Source: an uncultured Prevotellaceae bacterium (GTDB lineage Bacteria; Bacteroidota; Bacteroidia; Bacteroidales; UBA3663). Taken from it: DNA of 64,000 nucleotides. The DNA is taken from NCBI GenBank assembly GCA_900319235.1, contig ONNR01000005.1:124001-188000 (forward strand), read 5' to 3'. Both the position numbers and the translations under genes were made by a program. The notes below the pieces were generated by a model, which saw nothing but the letters and a program-made list of their open reading frames with translations, searched no databases and was not told where the DNA came from. This document shows positions 33,998 to 42,766 of this stretch, piece after piece. Position 1 is the stretch's first letter, and every line of letters begins with the position of its first letter.

Positions 33998-35116
33998 ATG
34001 TATTATAAGATATTGTGCATGGCTCTTGCCTTTGCCATTTCGTTGTCGGTTGCCGCCGAGGACCTGCAGTCTGTAATGAAGTTCTATAAGCCCGACATGA
34101 GCAAAGGTTTTATTTTCGTCAGCAAGGTGGATATGACCTTGACCTTGGTCAACAGTCAGGGCAAGGTTGTTGTCACTTATCCTATAGCTTGTGGAATGAA
34201 TCTCGGGCAGAAGAACGGGAAGGGCGACCACCGCACCCCCGAAGGCTACTTCCTGCTCGAGAAGATTCACGATTCCTCCAACTGGGGTCACGATTTCCAC
34301 GATGGCAAGGGTTTCATCAAGCATGCCTATGGCCATTATTTCCTGCGTCTGCAGACCGGTTTCTCGGGCATCGGCATCCATGGCACCCACGCGCCCAGCA
34401 GCATCGGCACACGTGCCACCGAAGGTTGCATCCGTCTTTATAACGACGACATCGAGGCTTTGGGCCAGAAGGCGCTGGTAGGTATGCCCGTCATCATCGG
34501 TCCCGAGGAAGGTGTCGCTCATCTCATCGCCAGCAATGCCAAGCGTCCCGATCTTCCCTATTGGACCACAGGCAAGGCACGTCCTGCCAAACCTGCTCCG
34601 ACGCCAGTAGCGCAGAAGCGTAAGCCGAAGGTTGTGGATGGCGAGTTGGACATCGATCCCGAAAAGGATTTGATTGATGTGGCCGAAACACCTGTCCAAA
34701 CGGCGGCTCCGAAACCGGCTGAAAAAGTGGCTGACAAACCCGTTGAAAAGGTAGAAGACACCCCCGTTCCAACTATGGCTAAGAAGCCTGCCAAGGGCCC
34801 CGTTTTCGTGAAACACGACGAGAAGCCCGCTGAAGCTGAAACCCCAGTAGTTGAAACTCCCAAGGTTGAAACCACAGTCGTTGAAACTCCTGTCGTCGAA
34901 ACGCCAAAGGTTGAAACCCCCGTTGTCGAAACACCCAAGGCCGAAACCCCAGTTGCCGTGACTCCTGTCGTCGAAACACCCAAGGTCGAAACCCCAGTCG
35001 TTGAAACTCCCGTTGCCGAATCGACCGACCAGGCTCCGCAATACGACGTTGTGGTCGATGAGGTCGTCCAGCCTGATGGCACGGTGAAATATGTCGTTCG
35101 TTACGTTAAGAAGTAA
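33998..35116 (+). CDS. Secreted L,D-transpeptidase (YkuD) with VETP-repeat tail
   Basis: 372 aa if the ATG at 33998 is used. ATG 34019 (7 codons later) is also possible because the promoter box ends 4 nt upstream of 33998. A signal peptide (ILCMALAFAISLSVAA) is followed by a YkuD domain (about 30-170) with the active-site signature GIHGTHAPSSIGTRATEGCIRL (about 125-146: His, Ser/Gly and catalytic Cys near 143). Such enzymes make 3-3 peptidoglycan cross-links or attach proteins to the wall. The last 180 residues are low complexity: Pro/Ala/Lys-rich, then about 8 repeats of VETPVVETPK. This is probably a wall-spanning or linker tail. Confidence 0.88.
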   Translation: MYYKILCMALAFAISLSVAAEDLQSVMKFYKPDMSKGFIFVSKVDMTLTLVNSQGKVVVTYPIACGMNLGQKNGKGDHRTPEGYFLLEKIHDSSNWGHDFHDGKGFIKHAYGHYFLRLQTGFSGIGIHGTHAPSSIGTRATEGCIRLYNDDIEALGQKALVGMPVIIGPEEGVAHLIASNAKRPDLPYWTTGKARPAKPAPTPVAQKRKPKVVDGELDIDPEKDLIDVAETPVQTAAPKPAEKVADKPVEKVEDTPVPTMAKKPAKGPVFVKHDEKPAEAETPVVETPKVETTVVETPVVETPKVETPVVETPKAETPVAVTPVVETPKVETPVVETPVAESTDQAPQYDVVVDEVVQPDGTVKYVVRYVKK

Positions 35117-35133
35117 CTATATCTCCCCTCCCG

Positions 35134-35175
35134 CAATTAATTGTTAATTATTAATTGTTAATTGTTAATTATATA
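35134..35175. repeat. TTAACAA-type repeat before glyA
   Basis: Tandem TTAATTG/TTAATTA heptamers lie immediately upstream of the glyA start codon. Confidence 0.65.
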
Positions 35176-35180
35176 ATCTT

Positions 35181-36461
35181 ATGAAAAGAGACAATGTGAT
35201 CTTTGACCTGATTGCCGAGGAGCGTCAGCGTCAGATGAAGGGTATTGAACTGATTGCCTCCGAGAATATCGTCAGCGACGAGGTACTCGAGGCCATGGGT
35301 TCGGTGCTTACCAACAAGTATGCCGAGGGTCTGCCCGGCAAGCGTTATTATGGTGGTTGTGAGGTTGTCGATAAGGTCGAGCAACTCGCCATCGATCGTC
35401 TGAAGGAGATCTTCGGTGCATGCTGGGCAAATGTGCAGCCCCACTCGGGTGCACAGGCCAACCAGGCTGTGCTTGCCGCTGTGCTCAATCCTGGCGACAC
35501 CTTCATGGGCCTCAATCTTGCCCATGGTGGTCACCTCTCTCACGGCTCGGCTGTCAACAGCTCGGGTCTGCTCTACAAGCCTGTTGCCTACAATGTGCGC
35601 GAAGATACCGGTCGCGTCGATTACGATGAGATGGAGCGCCTCGCCCTCGAGCACAAGCCCAAACTCATCATCGGTGGCGGTTCAGCATATAGCCGCGAAT
35701 GGGACTATGCCCGTATGCGCAAGATTGCCGACGAGGTAGGTGCCATCCTGATGGTCGATATGGCTCACCCCGCTGGCCTCATTGCTGCTGGTCTGCTCGA
35801 AAATCCTGTGAAGTATGCCCACATCGTAACCACTACCACCCATAAGTCGCTCCGCGGTCCTCGTGGCGGCGTCATCATGATGGGTGAGGACTTCCCCAAT
35901 CCAAAGGGTCTCACCACTCCCAAGGGCGTCGTGAAGATGATGTCGGCTTGCCTCGACAGCTCCGTATTCCCCGGCACCCAGGGCGGTCCATTGGAGCACG
36001 TCATCGCTGCCAAGGCCGTTGCCTTCGGCGAGATTCTCCGTCCCGAGTGGAAGGAGTATGCCCTCCAGGTCAAGAAGAATGCTGCCGTGCTTGCTGACGA
36101 ACTCGTAAAGCGTGGCTTCAAGATCATCTCTGGCGGTACCGACAACCACTCGATGCTCGTCGATCTCCGCACCAAGTATCCCGAACTCACCGGCAAGGTG
36201 GCTGAGAAGGCGCTCGTTGCTGCCGACATCACTGCCAACAAGAACATGGTGCCCTACGATTCGCGTTCGGCATTCCAGACTTCCGGCATCCGTCTCGGCA
36301 CTCCCGCCATCACCACCCGTGGTGCCAAGGAGGACCTTATGGTGAAGGTTGCCGCTTGGATTGAAGAGGTGCTCAACGATCCCGAGAACGAGGCAGTTAT
36401 CGCCAAGGTACGCTCTGAGGTCAATGCCGAAATGGCAAACTATCCACTCTTCGCCTACTAA
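35181..36461 (+). CDS. glyA: Serine hydroxymethyltransferase
   Basis: 426 aa. It converts serine and tetrahydrofolate to glycine and 5,10-methylene-THF with PLP. Motifs: [21 protein letters not shown] (about 20-40), [17 protein letters not shown] (about 47-63), [12 protein letters not shown], and the PLP-lysine site [15 protein letters not shown] (about 216-230). Length and start are typical. It is followed by an inverted-repeat element and a terminator. No glycine or THF riboswitch is visible in the short leader, which is made of TTAATTG repeats. Confidence 0.97.
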   Translation: MKRDNVIFDLIAEERQRQMKGIELIASENIVSDEVLEAMGSVLTNKYAEGLPGKRYYGGCEVVDKVEQLAIDRLKEIFGACWANVQPHSGAQANQAVLAAVLNPGDTFMGLNLAHGGHLSHGSAVNSSGLLYKPVAYNVREDTGRVDYDEMERLALEHKPKLIIGGGSAYSREWDYARMRKIADEVGAILMVDMAHPAGLIAAGLLENPVKYAHIVTTTTHKSLRGPRGGVIMMGEDFPNPKGLTTPKGVVKMMSACLDSSVFPGTQGGPLEHVIAAKAVAFGEILRPEWKEYALQVKKNAAVLADELVKRGFKIISGGTDNHSMLVDLRTKYPELTGKVAEKALVAADITANKNMVPYDSRSAFQTSGIRLGTPAITTRGAKEDLMVKVAAWIEEVLNDPENEAVIAKVRSEVNAEMANYPLFAY

Positions 36462-36600
36462 GGGATTATAAGGGATTCTTAGGGAAATGAAGGGATATTA
36501 AGGGACTAATGTTTTTGGGTTCCATTACCAACAAGGCGAATGTATCGTCCCTTAAAATCCCCTAAAATCCCCAAATATCCCTTAATATCCCCAAATAAAC
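36462..36600. repeat. Long inverted-repeat element, copy 2
   Basis: The core 36501-36552 (AGGGACT ... CGTCCCT) is nearly identical to the reverse complement of the core at 14676-14729. It is flanked by TTAAGGGATA-type repeats on the left and AATCCCCTAA-type repeats on the right, which can pair. The element starts directly at the glyA stop codon. Confidence 0.8.
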
Positions 36601-36601
36601 A

Positions 36602-36636
36602 AATCGGGCGTCCCACTTTCCGTGGGGCGCCCGATT
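36602..36636. terminator. Bidirectional terminator between glyA and clpB
   Basis: AATCGGGCG-CCCAC (36602-36616) pairs with GTGGG-CGCCCGATT (36622-36636). It is GC-rich and lies between convergent genes. Confidence 0.85.
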
Positions 36637-36653
36637 GCATTAGTCTTTGCTCA

Positions 36654-38798
36654 TTAGTTTCTGAACGTGATTGCGCCGTTGGCCACATCCACGATGATGG
36701 GCTGCTGGCGGTTGACCTTGCCGCCGATGAGCGTCTTCGACAGCTCGTTGAGCACCAGGTGCTGGATGGCACGCTTCACAGGACGGGCGCCGAACTCGGG
36801 GTCGTAGCCTTCCTTGGCAAGGAAGCGACGTGCATCGTCGGTCACGCGCAGCTCGATGTCGCTCTGCTTCAGCAGACGGTAGCAACGCTCCAGCTGGATG
36901 TCCACTACGCGGCGGATGTCGTCCTCGGTGAGGGCGCTGAAGTTCACGATCTCGTCGATACGGTTCAGGAACTCGCGACGGATGGGCTGCATCGGGCGGC
37001 CTTCAGCCGTGAGGATGGCTTGCTTGCCGTAGAGCTGGTCCTCGGTAAGGTTCGAGGTCATGATGATGATGGTGTTCTTGAAGTTGACGTTACGTCCCTT
37101 GCCATCGGTCATGTGACCTTCGTCAAGCACCTGCAGCAGCGTGTTGAACACGTCGGGGTGAGCCTTCTCAATCTCGTCGAAGAGCACCACCTGGTAGGGC
37201 TTGCGACGTACGGCCTCGGTGAGCTGTCCGCCCTCCTCGTAGCCTACGTATCCTGGAGGCGCACCGAACAGACGTGTTACGGCGAACTTCTCCTGGTACT
37301 CCGACATGTCGATACGTGTCATCATCCTTTCGTCGTCGAAGAGGAATTCGGCCAGGGCCTTGGCAAGTTCGGTCTTGCCCACGCCCGTCTGACCCAGGAA
37401 GAGGAACGAACCGATGGGTCGGTTGGGGTCGGAGAGGCCTGCACGGTTACGACGGATGGCGTTCGATACAGCTTCGATGGCCGCATCTTGGCCCACTACG
37501 CGCTTGTGCAGCTCGGTCTCGAGTTGGAGCAGCTTGTCGCGTTCCGAAGTCATCATCTTGTTCACGGGAATGCCCGTCCAGTGGCTTACCACTTCGGCGA
37601 TGTCCTCGGCAGTGACCTCTTCGCGGATCAGCGCATTGCCCTCGCCCACCTGCTGGTGTAGGTCGTTCGAGATCTGCTCGTTCTGCTTCTCCAGGCTCGG
37701 GATGGTCTCGTACTGGATCTTGGCCACTTTGCCGTAGTCGCCCTGCTGCTTGGCCTTTTCGGCCTCGAAGCGCAGTTGCTCCATCTGTTCCTTGTTGCGC
37801 TGGATGACTTCAATCAGCTGCTTCTCCTTCTTCCACTGGTCGTTGAGTTTCTTCTCTTCGGCCTGCAGAGCCTTGATCTTCTCGTCGATGTCGTCGATCT
37901 TGGCCTTGTCCTTCTCCCATTTGATGGCCTCGCGCTCGATCTGGAGCTGCATGATCTGACGATGGATTTCGTCCAGGGCCTGAGGTTCGGAGTCACGCTC
38001 CATACGCAGTTTGGCCGAAGCCTCGTCAATCAGGTCGATGGCCTTGTCGGGGAGGTAGCGGTCGGTGATGTATCGCGTCGAGAGGCGCACGGCCTGGATA
38101 ACTGCCTCGTCCTTGATACGGATGTGGTGGTGGTTCTCGTAGCGCTCCTTCAGGCCACGCAGGATGGCGATGGCAGCCGTCTCGTCGGGCTCATCCACCA
38201 TTACCTTCTGGAATCGGCGCTCCAGGGCCTTGTCGGTCTCGAAGTACTTCTGGTATTCGTCGAGGGTGGTGGCGCCCACGCAACGCAGTTCGCCACGTGC
38301 CAGGGCAGGCTTCAGGATGTTGGCGGCATCCATTGAGCCTTGACCGCCGCCGGCGCCCACCAGGGTGTGGATCTCGTCGATGAAGAGGATGATGTCATTG
38401 CCGGTGGCATCGTCGCTGTTGGCTTCCTGCACCTCCTTGATGACGCTCTTCAGTCGGTCCTCGAATTCGCCCTTATACATCGCACCGGCTACCAGTGCGC
38501 CCATGTCTAGCGAGTAGATCTGCTTCTTCTTCAGGTTCTCGGGCACGTCACCGCGCACGATACGCTGTGCCAGGCCCTCCGCAATGGCGGTCTTGCCTGT
38601 ACCAGGCTGGCCGATCAGTACGGGGTTGTTCTTGGTCCTTCGACTTAGGATCTGCAGCACACGTCGGATTTCCTCGTCACGACCAATCACGGGGTCGAGC
38701 TTTCCCTTTCGGGCGAGCTCACACAGGTTCTGGGCATACTTGTCCAGTGCCTTCTCACCCTGCTGCTGGGTGTTTGGATAATTCATGTTTGTTGCCAT
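36654..38798 (-). CDS. clpB: ClpB-type disaggregase lacking the N-terminal (Clp-N) domain
   Basis: 714 aa against about 860 for full-length ClpB. After a 15-residue leader the protein enters the linker before D1 ([27 protein letters not shown]). Walker A1 GQPGTGKT is at 63-70, the pore loop and FIDEIH follow, and a complete coiled-coil M-domain occupies about 270-390. The D2 domain has GQTGVGKT (about 470), the EYQEK segment, and arginine fingers near [10 protein letters not shown]. It should act with DnaK to rescue aggregated proteins. The N-domain is absent: the upstream 1 kb is non-coding. E. coli makes a similar short form from an internal start. Confidence 0.92.
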   Translation of the reverse strand: MATNMNYPNTQQQGEKALDKYAQNLCELARKGKLDPVIGRDEEIRRVLQILSRRTKNNPVLIGQPGTGKTAIAEGLAQRIVRGDVPENLKKKQIYSLDMGALVAGAMYKGEFEDRLKSVIKEVQEANSDDATGNDIILFIDEIHTLVGAGGGQGSMDAANILKPALARGELRCVGATTLDEYQKYFETDKALERRFQKVMVDEPDETAAIAILRGLKERYENHHHIRIKDEAVIQAVRLSTRYITDRYLPDKAIDLIDEASAKLRMERDSEPQALDEIHRQIMQLQIEREAIKWEKDKAKIDDIDEKIKALQAEEKKLNDQWKKEKQLIEVIQRNKEQMEQLRFEAEKAKQQGDYGKVAKIQYETIPSLEKQNEQISNDLHQQVGEGNALIREEVTAEDIAEVVSHWTGIPVNKMMTSERDKLLQLETELHKRVVGQDAAIEAVSNAIRRNRAGLSDPNRPIGSFLFLGQTGVGKTELAKALAEFLFDDERMMTRIDMSEYQEKFAVTRLFGAPPGYVGYEEGGQLTEAVRRKPYQVVLFDEIEKAHPDVFNTLLQVLDEGHMTDGKGRNVNFKNTIIIMTSNLTEDQLYGKQAILTAEGRPMQPIRREFLNRIDEIVNFSALTEDDIRRVVDIQLERCYRLLKQSDIELRVTDDARRFLAKEGYDPEFGARPVKRAIQHLVLNELSKTLIGGKVNRQQPIIVDVANGAITFRN

Positions 38799-38886
38799 AG
38801 TAGTATATATATTAAATGATTATTATTTTCAACATTCCATTCACACCCATCTAAAAGCAATTCACGTGCCACCGTCCTCTCTCTGC

Positions 38887-38914
38887 CATTTTGTCAGTCC
38901 CGTATGACAGAATG
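38887..38914. promoter_or_regulatory. Inverted repeat TGTCA-N-TGACA upstream of clpB
   Basis: CATTTTGTCA (38887-38896) and TGACAGAATG (38905-38914) are inverted copies with one mismatch and an 8-nt spacer, about 90 nt upstream of the clpB start. This could be an operator for stress control. The rest of 38799-38886 holds nothing I recognise. Confidence 0.45.
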
Positions 38915-38920
38915 GACTAA

Positions 38921-39335
38921 GTACTCTGTCGGCCGTCGCGATGTTTGCTCAAATTGCGGAAGTACTCTGTCGGCCGTAAGCGTATTTCCGCAGTTGTGGC
39001 AAGTACTCTGTCGCCCGTGAGAGTACTCCATCCAGTAGCATCGGGTACTCTGTCGGTCATCGGAGTATTTCCGCAATCGTAGCAAGCACTCTGTCGCCCG
39101 TGAGAGTACTCTGTCCTGTAGTATCGGGTACTCTGTCGGCCGTCGGAGTGTTTCCGCAATCGTAGCAAGCACTCTGTCGCCCGTGAGAGTACACCTTCCT
39201 GCAGCATCGTGTACTCTGTCGGCCGTTGGAGTTCTTTATCCTTTCGCGGAAGTACTCTCACGGCCGTCACGATGTTTCCGCAAAATGAAGAGGAATTATG
39301 TCGCCTGTGAGAGCGCTTTCCTCTGCGTAGATGAG
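38921..39335. repeat. Tandem array of alternating 41- and 42-bp units
   Basis: Ten units begin at 38921, 38962, 39003, 39045, 39086, 39128, 39169, 39211, 39252 and about 39293. Odd/even members differ: most type A units carry ACTCTGTCGGCCGT and ATTTCCGCAA. Type B units carry ACTCTGTCGCCCGTGAGAGT and end in a TAGYATCG-like motif. From the third unit on, spacing alternates 42/41, giving an 83-bp higher-order repeat. Each unit has a short imperfect palindrome centred on CGGCCG or CGCCCG. 83 is not a multiple of three, so coding is unlikely. Confidence 0.9.
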
Positions 39336-39787
39336 TCAGGAGATCAGGAAAAGACAGGGAAAACTTTTTTTAATTTTTTTAATTTTTTAAATCTTTAATT
39401 CTTTAATCGATGAAAAAAAATCTTCGCGCGTAATATTTAATATAATAAATATATATATAATATTTAATATTTAAAAATTATACTTTAAAACTCACCAAAA
39501 CTCACCCCCCTTGTAATTAATTGTCCCCCACGGAAAAAAAGTATTTAAAATTCAAAAAATTAAAAAAAATAAATAATTATAGTTTGAGAACGTTTGTAAA
39601 ATGCTGAAAATCAATGCTTATTCCAAAATGGAAAAAGCCTATTGGGGCAATCAAATAATAAAAAAATAAAATATAAGACATAAAAAACAAGCCTATCTGA
39701 TTGAAATAGGATGTGCTTTGCAGGCTGAGATTGGTGAGAAAAACAGCCCTTTTTTGACGTGAATCTTGCAGAAAATGGCTCAAATAT
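39336..39787. other. Very AT-rich gene-free stretch
   Basis: 39360-39600 consists mostly of A/T runs, including TATATATATAATATTTAATATTT-like sequence around 39440-39475 and poly-A tracts. I see no gene, RNA or DnaA-box cluster. It may be an insulator or a decayed region between the repeat array and the M64 peptidase promoter. Confidence 0.5.
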
Positions 39788-39818
39788 TTGGATTTTCGCA
39801 GCAAAAAACCTATCTTTG
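39788..39818 (+). promoter_or_regulatory. Bacteroidota promoter for the M64 peptidase gene
   Basis: TTG at 39788-39790 and TATCTTTG at 39811-39818, 20 nt apart. The ATG is 20 nt after the box. Confidence 0.78.
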
Positions 39819-39838
39819 CACACAAAATTACCACAAAA

Positions 39839-41272
39839 ATGAAACAAAAACGCCCATTTCTGCTGCTTTTCGCGATGACATTCCTTATGCCGTGCCTCTT
39901 CTCGGAGGTGTGCGCGCAGTCGTTCGACCAATATTTCGAGGACAATACGCTGCGCCTCGACTATGTGTTTGCAGGCAATAGCAGCGAGCAGCACATCTAC
40001 CTGGAGCAACTCTACATGCAGCCGCGCTGGGCAGGACGCAGGAGTCGCCTCGCGGAGAAGTACCTGAACGGAAACGGACAACTCACCGTGCGCGATCACG
40101 CGACGCAGGAGGTCATCTACGTGTGGACCTTCTCGACCCTCTTCCAGGAATGGTTGCTCGAGGACGAGGCAAAGACCTTGAGCCGTGCGTTCGAATCGAG
40201 CTACAACATCCCTTATCCGAAGGCGAAGGTCGATGTTTCGGTCACCCTGACCGACCATCACCAGCAGGTCATCGCCTCGCTCACGCACACGGTGGATCCT
40301 GCCGACATCCTCATCCGTCCCATCGGCGACAACGGCATCCCGTTCCACTACGTGTGGAAGGGTGGGGGCCAGGCGGGGAAGCCCGAGAAGTCGCGTGCCT
40401 CGCGCAGCTACGAGGCTACGGACTACGACCCCTTTGAGGATGTGAACGTGGCCGACTGCATCGACTTCGCCATCCTTGCCGAAGGCTACACCGAGCAGCA
40501 GATGGGCAAGTTCTTCGCCGACTGCCAGCGTGCCGTGGATGCACTCTTCGCCTGGGAGCCTTTCGCAAGCCTGAAAGACCGTTTCAACGTGGTGGCTGTG
40601 GCTGCCCCAAGCCCTGAGGCCGGGCCTTCGGTGCCTCATCGCGGCGTGTGGAAACAGACGGCTGTGCGCACCCACTACGACACCTTCTACAGCCAGCGAT
40701 ATCTGACTTCGCAGGATATGCACACCATCTACGACCTGTTGTCGGGCGTGCCCTTCGAACACATCATGGTGCTGGTGAACTCCGATACCTATGGGGGAGG
40801 AGGCATCTACAACCAGATCACCTTCGCTACGAGCGACCATCCGACGTTCCGCGAAGTCTTCGTCCACGAGTTCGGACATTCCTATGCCGGCCTTGCCGAC
40901 GAATATGCCTACGACGACATGGACACCGAATGGTATCCTGCCGACGTGGAGCCCTGGGAACCCAACGTGACCACATTGAAGGACTTCGGCAGCAAGTGGG
41001 CCGACCTAATGCCCAAGGGGCAGCCCATCCCCACGCCTCTCGATCCCAATGTGCCCGATTATCGCAAGGCTCGCGAGAACCCCGATGCCCTGGCTAAACT
41101 GAATGCTGCCACGCAGGTGGTGGGTGTGTTCGAAGGTGCAGGCTACCAGAGCAAGGGCTGCTACCGCCCTGCCCAGGAGTGCCGAATGAAGATCAACGAG
41201 GTGCAGGACTTCTGTCCCGTCTGTGCCCGCGCCATCCGCCACATCACGGATTTCTACACGGGGAAATTCTGA
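39839..41272 (+). CDS. Secreted M64-family (IgA-peptidase-like) metallopeptidase
   Basis: 477 aa from the ATG at 39839, chosen because the promoter box ends at 39818 and a signal peptide (LLLFAMTFLMPCLFSEVCAQ) follows. An N-terminal beta domain of about 120 residues precedes the catalytic domain, which begins at VADCIDFAILAEGYTEQQMGKF and carries FVHEFGHSYAGLADEY (about 340-355), giving the zinc ligands and catalytic Glu of HExxHxxxxxxE. These are the features of M64 (Clostridium IgA protease family, common in gut Bacteroidota). The substrate may not be IgA. The C-terminus has four cysteines (CYRPAQEC ... CPVC), possibly disulfide-bonded. Confidence 0.88.
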   Translation: MKQKRPFLLLFAMTFLMPCLFSEVCAQSFDQYFEDNTLRLDYVFAGNSSEQHIYLEQLYMQPRWAGRRSRLAEKYLNGNGQLTVRDHATQEVIYVWTFSTLFQEWLLEDEAKTLSRAFESSYNIPYPKAKVDVSVTLTDHHQQVIASLTHTVDPADILIRPIGDNGIPFHYVWKGGGQAGKPEKSRASRSYEATDYDPFEDVNVADCIDFAILAEGYTEQQMGKFFADCQRAVDALFAWEPFASLKDRFNVVAVAAPSPEAGPSVPHRGVWKQTAVRTHYDTFYSQRYLTSQDMHTIYDLLSGVPFEHIMVLVNSDTYGGGGIYNQITFATSDHPTFREVFVHEFGHSYAGLADEYAYDDMDTEWYPADVEPWEPNVTTLKDFGSKWADLMPKGQPIPTPLDPNVPDYRKARENPDALAKLNAATQVVGVFEGAGYQSKGCYRPAQECRMKINEVQDFCPVCARAIRHITDFYTGKF

Positions 41273-41288
41273 CGATAAAACTGATTGT

Positions 41289-41849
41289 ATGACAGAAAAA
41301 GAAAAGATGCTGGCAGGTCTGGTATATGATGCCACTGACCAGGAGTTGTTGTCAGAACTGATGGCAACGAGAGAGGCCTTGTATGAATTCAACTTGCTCC
41401 GTCCCACCGAGACCCAGCGGATGAAGGAAATCCTGAAAGGCCTGTTCGGAAAGGTGGGAGATGACTGCTTCATCATCAACCAACCATTCCGTTGCGACTA
41501 CGGAAAGCAAATCAATATCGGAAAGCGTTTCTTCGCCAATTTCAACTTTGTCGTTCTCGATGAAGCTCGTGTAACCATCGGCGACGATTGTTTCATTGGC
41601 CCGAATGTCAGCATCTACACAGCCTGCCACAGTACAGACCCCGTGAAGCGTAACAGCCGTCAGGAGTGGGCCAAGCCCGTCTCTATCGGCAGTAACGTCT
41701 GGATTGGTGGCAGCGTCACCATCCTGCCAGGTGTGACAATCGGTGACAATGTTACCATTGGTGCCGGTTCTGTGGTAGTGAGCGATATTCCGTCGAATAC
41801 AGTTGCCGTGGGTAATCCTTGTAAAGTCATCAAAAAGATAGTGGTGTAA
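41289..41849 (+). CDS. maa: Maltose/galactoside-type O-acetyltransferase
   Basis: 186 aa. The N-terminal Mac domain (MTEKEKMLAGLVYDATDQELLSELMATREALYEFN) is followed by left-handed beta-helix hexapeptide repeats (INIGKRFFANFNFVVLDEARVTIGDDCFIGPNVSIYTACHSTDP; VWIGGSVTILPGVTIGDNVTIGAGSVV). The catalytic His is in TACHSTD (about 115). It transfers acetyl from acetyl-CoA to a sugar, probably glucose or maltose. It is 16 nt behind the M64 gene. The ATG at 41289 is preferred to in-frame upstream codons that overlap the M64 gene. Confidence 0.88.
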   Translation: MTEKEKMLAGLVYDATDQELLSELMATREALYEFNLLRPTETQRMKEILKGLFGKVGDDCFIINQPFRCDYGKQINIGKRFFANFNFVVLDEARVTIGDDCFIGPNVSIYTACHSTDPVKRNSRQEWAKPVSIGSNVWIGGSVTILPGVTIGDNVTIGAGSVVVSDIPSNTVAVGNPCKVIKKIVV

Positions 41850-41932
41850 TTAGATAAAGCGAGTTTTTACAAACGGATTGTTCATCATTCTACTATTGTT
41901 TTCAACGAGGCAAATATAGTCATAATTTCATC

Positions 41933-41959
41933 AGAAAAACGAATTTATCTCGTTTTTCT
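41933..41959. terminator. Possible terminator after the acetyltransferase gene
   Basis: AGAAAAACGA (41933-41942) pairs with TCGTTTTTCT (41950-41959), a 10-bp stem with built-in T-run. Confidence 0.5.
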
Positions 41960-42007
41960 AGTCATTTCACAACTATTTTCGGATTTTGCCACCTCGATTA
42001 TACAAAA

Positions 42008-42048
42008 AATCTGCTAAATACCAAATAAAACTTGATATTTAGCAGATT
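42008..42048 (-). terminator. Terminator of tRNA-Gly
   Basis: A 13-bp perfect stem (42008-42020 with 42036-42048) lies 8 nt past the 3' end of the tRNA, followed on the minus strand by a T6 tract. Confidence 0.85.
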
Positions 42049-42055
42049 CAATAGG

Positions 42056-42128
42056 AGCGAAATACGGGACTCGAACCCGCGACCCTCGGCTTGGGAAGCC
42101 AATGCTCTACCAACTGAGCTAATTTCGC
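42056..42128 (-). tRNA. tRNA-Gly (anticodon CCC)
   Basis: 73 nt. The acceptor arms GCGAAAT/ATTTCGC close with discriminator T. The D-arm GCTCAGTTGGTAGAGC, anticodon stem TTGGC/GCCGA with loop TTCCCAA (anticodon CCC), and T-arm CGGGTTCGAGTCCCG are all standard. CCA is not encoded. It reads glycine GGG codons. Confidence 0.95.
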
Positions 42129-42180
42129 AGATATTAGCGGAAGCGACGTTCCGCTAAAGGTTTGTGTTCCATTGGACGGC

Positions 42181-42651
42181 TTACTGATTGACGAGCGAAG
42201 CCATCATATTCACCATCTTGAGTGCGGCGAGGGCGCTTTGTGCGCCAACACCTTCCTGTGTGAGGCGGCGGGCATCGTCGAGCGTGTCGGTGGTGACCAC
42301 GCCGAAGATGAACGGGATATCACCATGGAGGTTGAGGTGGGTGATGCTACGGCTCAGTGTCTGACAGATGATGTCGTAGTGGGGATTGTTCTCGCGCACT
42401 ACGCTGCCGATCATAATCACGGCACTCGGTTCCATCATATTGTTCATCTGTCGGGCGCCGAACGGGAGCTCCATAGCTCCGGGCACGTGACTGACGTAGA
42501 TGTCTTCCCTCATTACTCCGCACTGCTCGAGTTTCTGCAAAGCCTGCTCGAGGAGTGCATTACTGATCTCAGGTTGCCATTCAGATACTACTATACCAAT
42601 ACTGGCGTCTGTACTGTTCGCGGTGTAGTCCGCCGCCACAGGGTCACTCAT
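42181..42651 (-). CDS. ribH: 6,7-dimethyl-8-ribityllumazine synthase, divergent
   Basis: 156 aa from MSDPVAAD. The N-terminal GIVVSEWQPEISNALLEQA, the PGAMELPFGARQM segment and IMIGSVVRENNPHYDIICQTLSRSI (with the expected catalytic-site His, about 91) and GDIPFIFGVVTTDTLDDA follow RibH. The last 30 residues are unusual: instead of the RAGxKxGNKG phosphate-binding segment it reads RRLTQEGVGAQSALAAL, shorter by about three residues. It should condense the last two precursors of riboflavin, unless this change has altered activity. The gene is surrounded by TTAACAA repeats. Confidence 0.85.
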   Translation of the reverse strand: MSDPVAADYTANSTDASIGIVVSEWQPEISNALLEQALQKLEQCGVMREDIYVSHVPGAMELPFGARQMNNMMEPSAVIMIGSVVRENNPHYDIICQTLSRSITHLNLHGDIPFIFGVVTTDTLDDARRLTQEGVGAQSALAALKMVNMMASLVNQ

Positions 42652-42653
42652 TT

Positions 42654-42745
42654 TAATTAACAATTAATAATTAACAATTAACAATTCAATTAACAATTAA
42701 TAATTAACAATTAACAATGATAATTAACCGTTAGCAATTAACAAT
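42654..42745. repeat. TTAACAA-type repeat tract before ribH
   Basis: Tandem AATTAAC/AATTAAT heptamers, the longest such tract in the window, lie between the TPR gene and the ribH start. Confidence 0.7.
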
Positions 42746-42766
42746 GATTGAATTGTAATTGAAAAG

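Noticed and set aside
33941..35041. 366-codon minus-strand frame opposite the L,D-transpeptidase gene.
   Set aside because: Generated by the VETP codon repeats and the GC-biased third position; the plus-strand gene has all the catalytic motifs.
38894..39270. Minus-strand open frames across the 41/42-bp array.
   Set aside because: The 83-bp period breaks any conserved reading frame, so the peptides are not repeated consistently.
38921..39335. Could be read as a CRISPR array because of regular repeats.
   Set aside because: The stretches between the common words are themselves repeated in alternate units, so there are no unique spacers, and no cas genes are present.
39360..39600. AT-rich stretch as an origin of replication.
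   Set aside because: No recognisable DnaA boxes and no initiator gene beside it.
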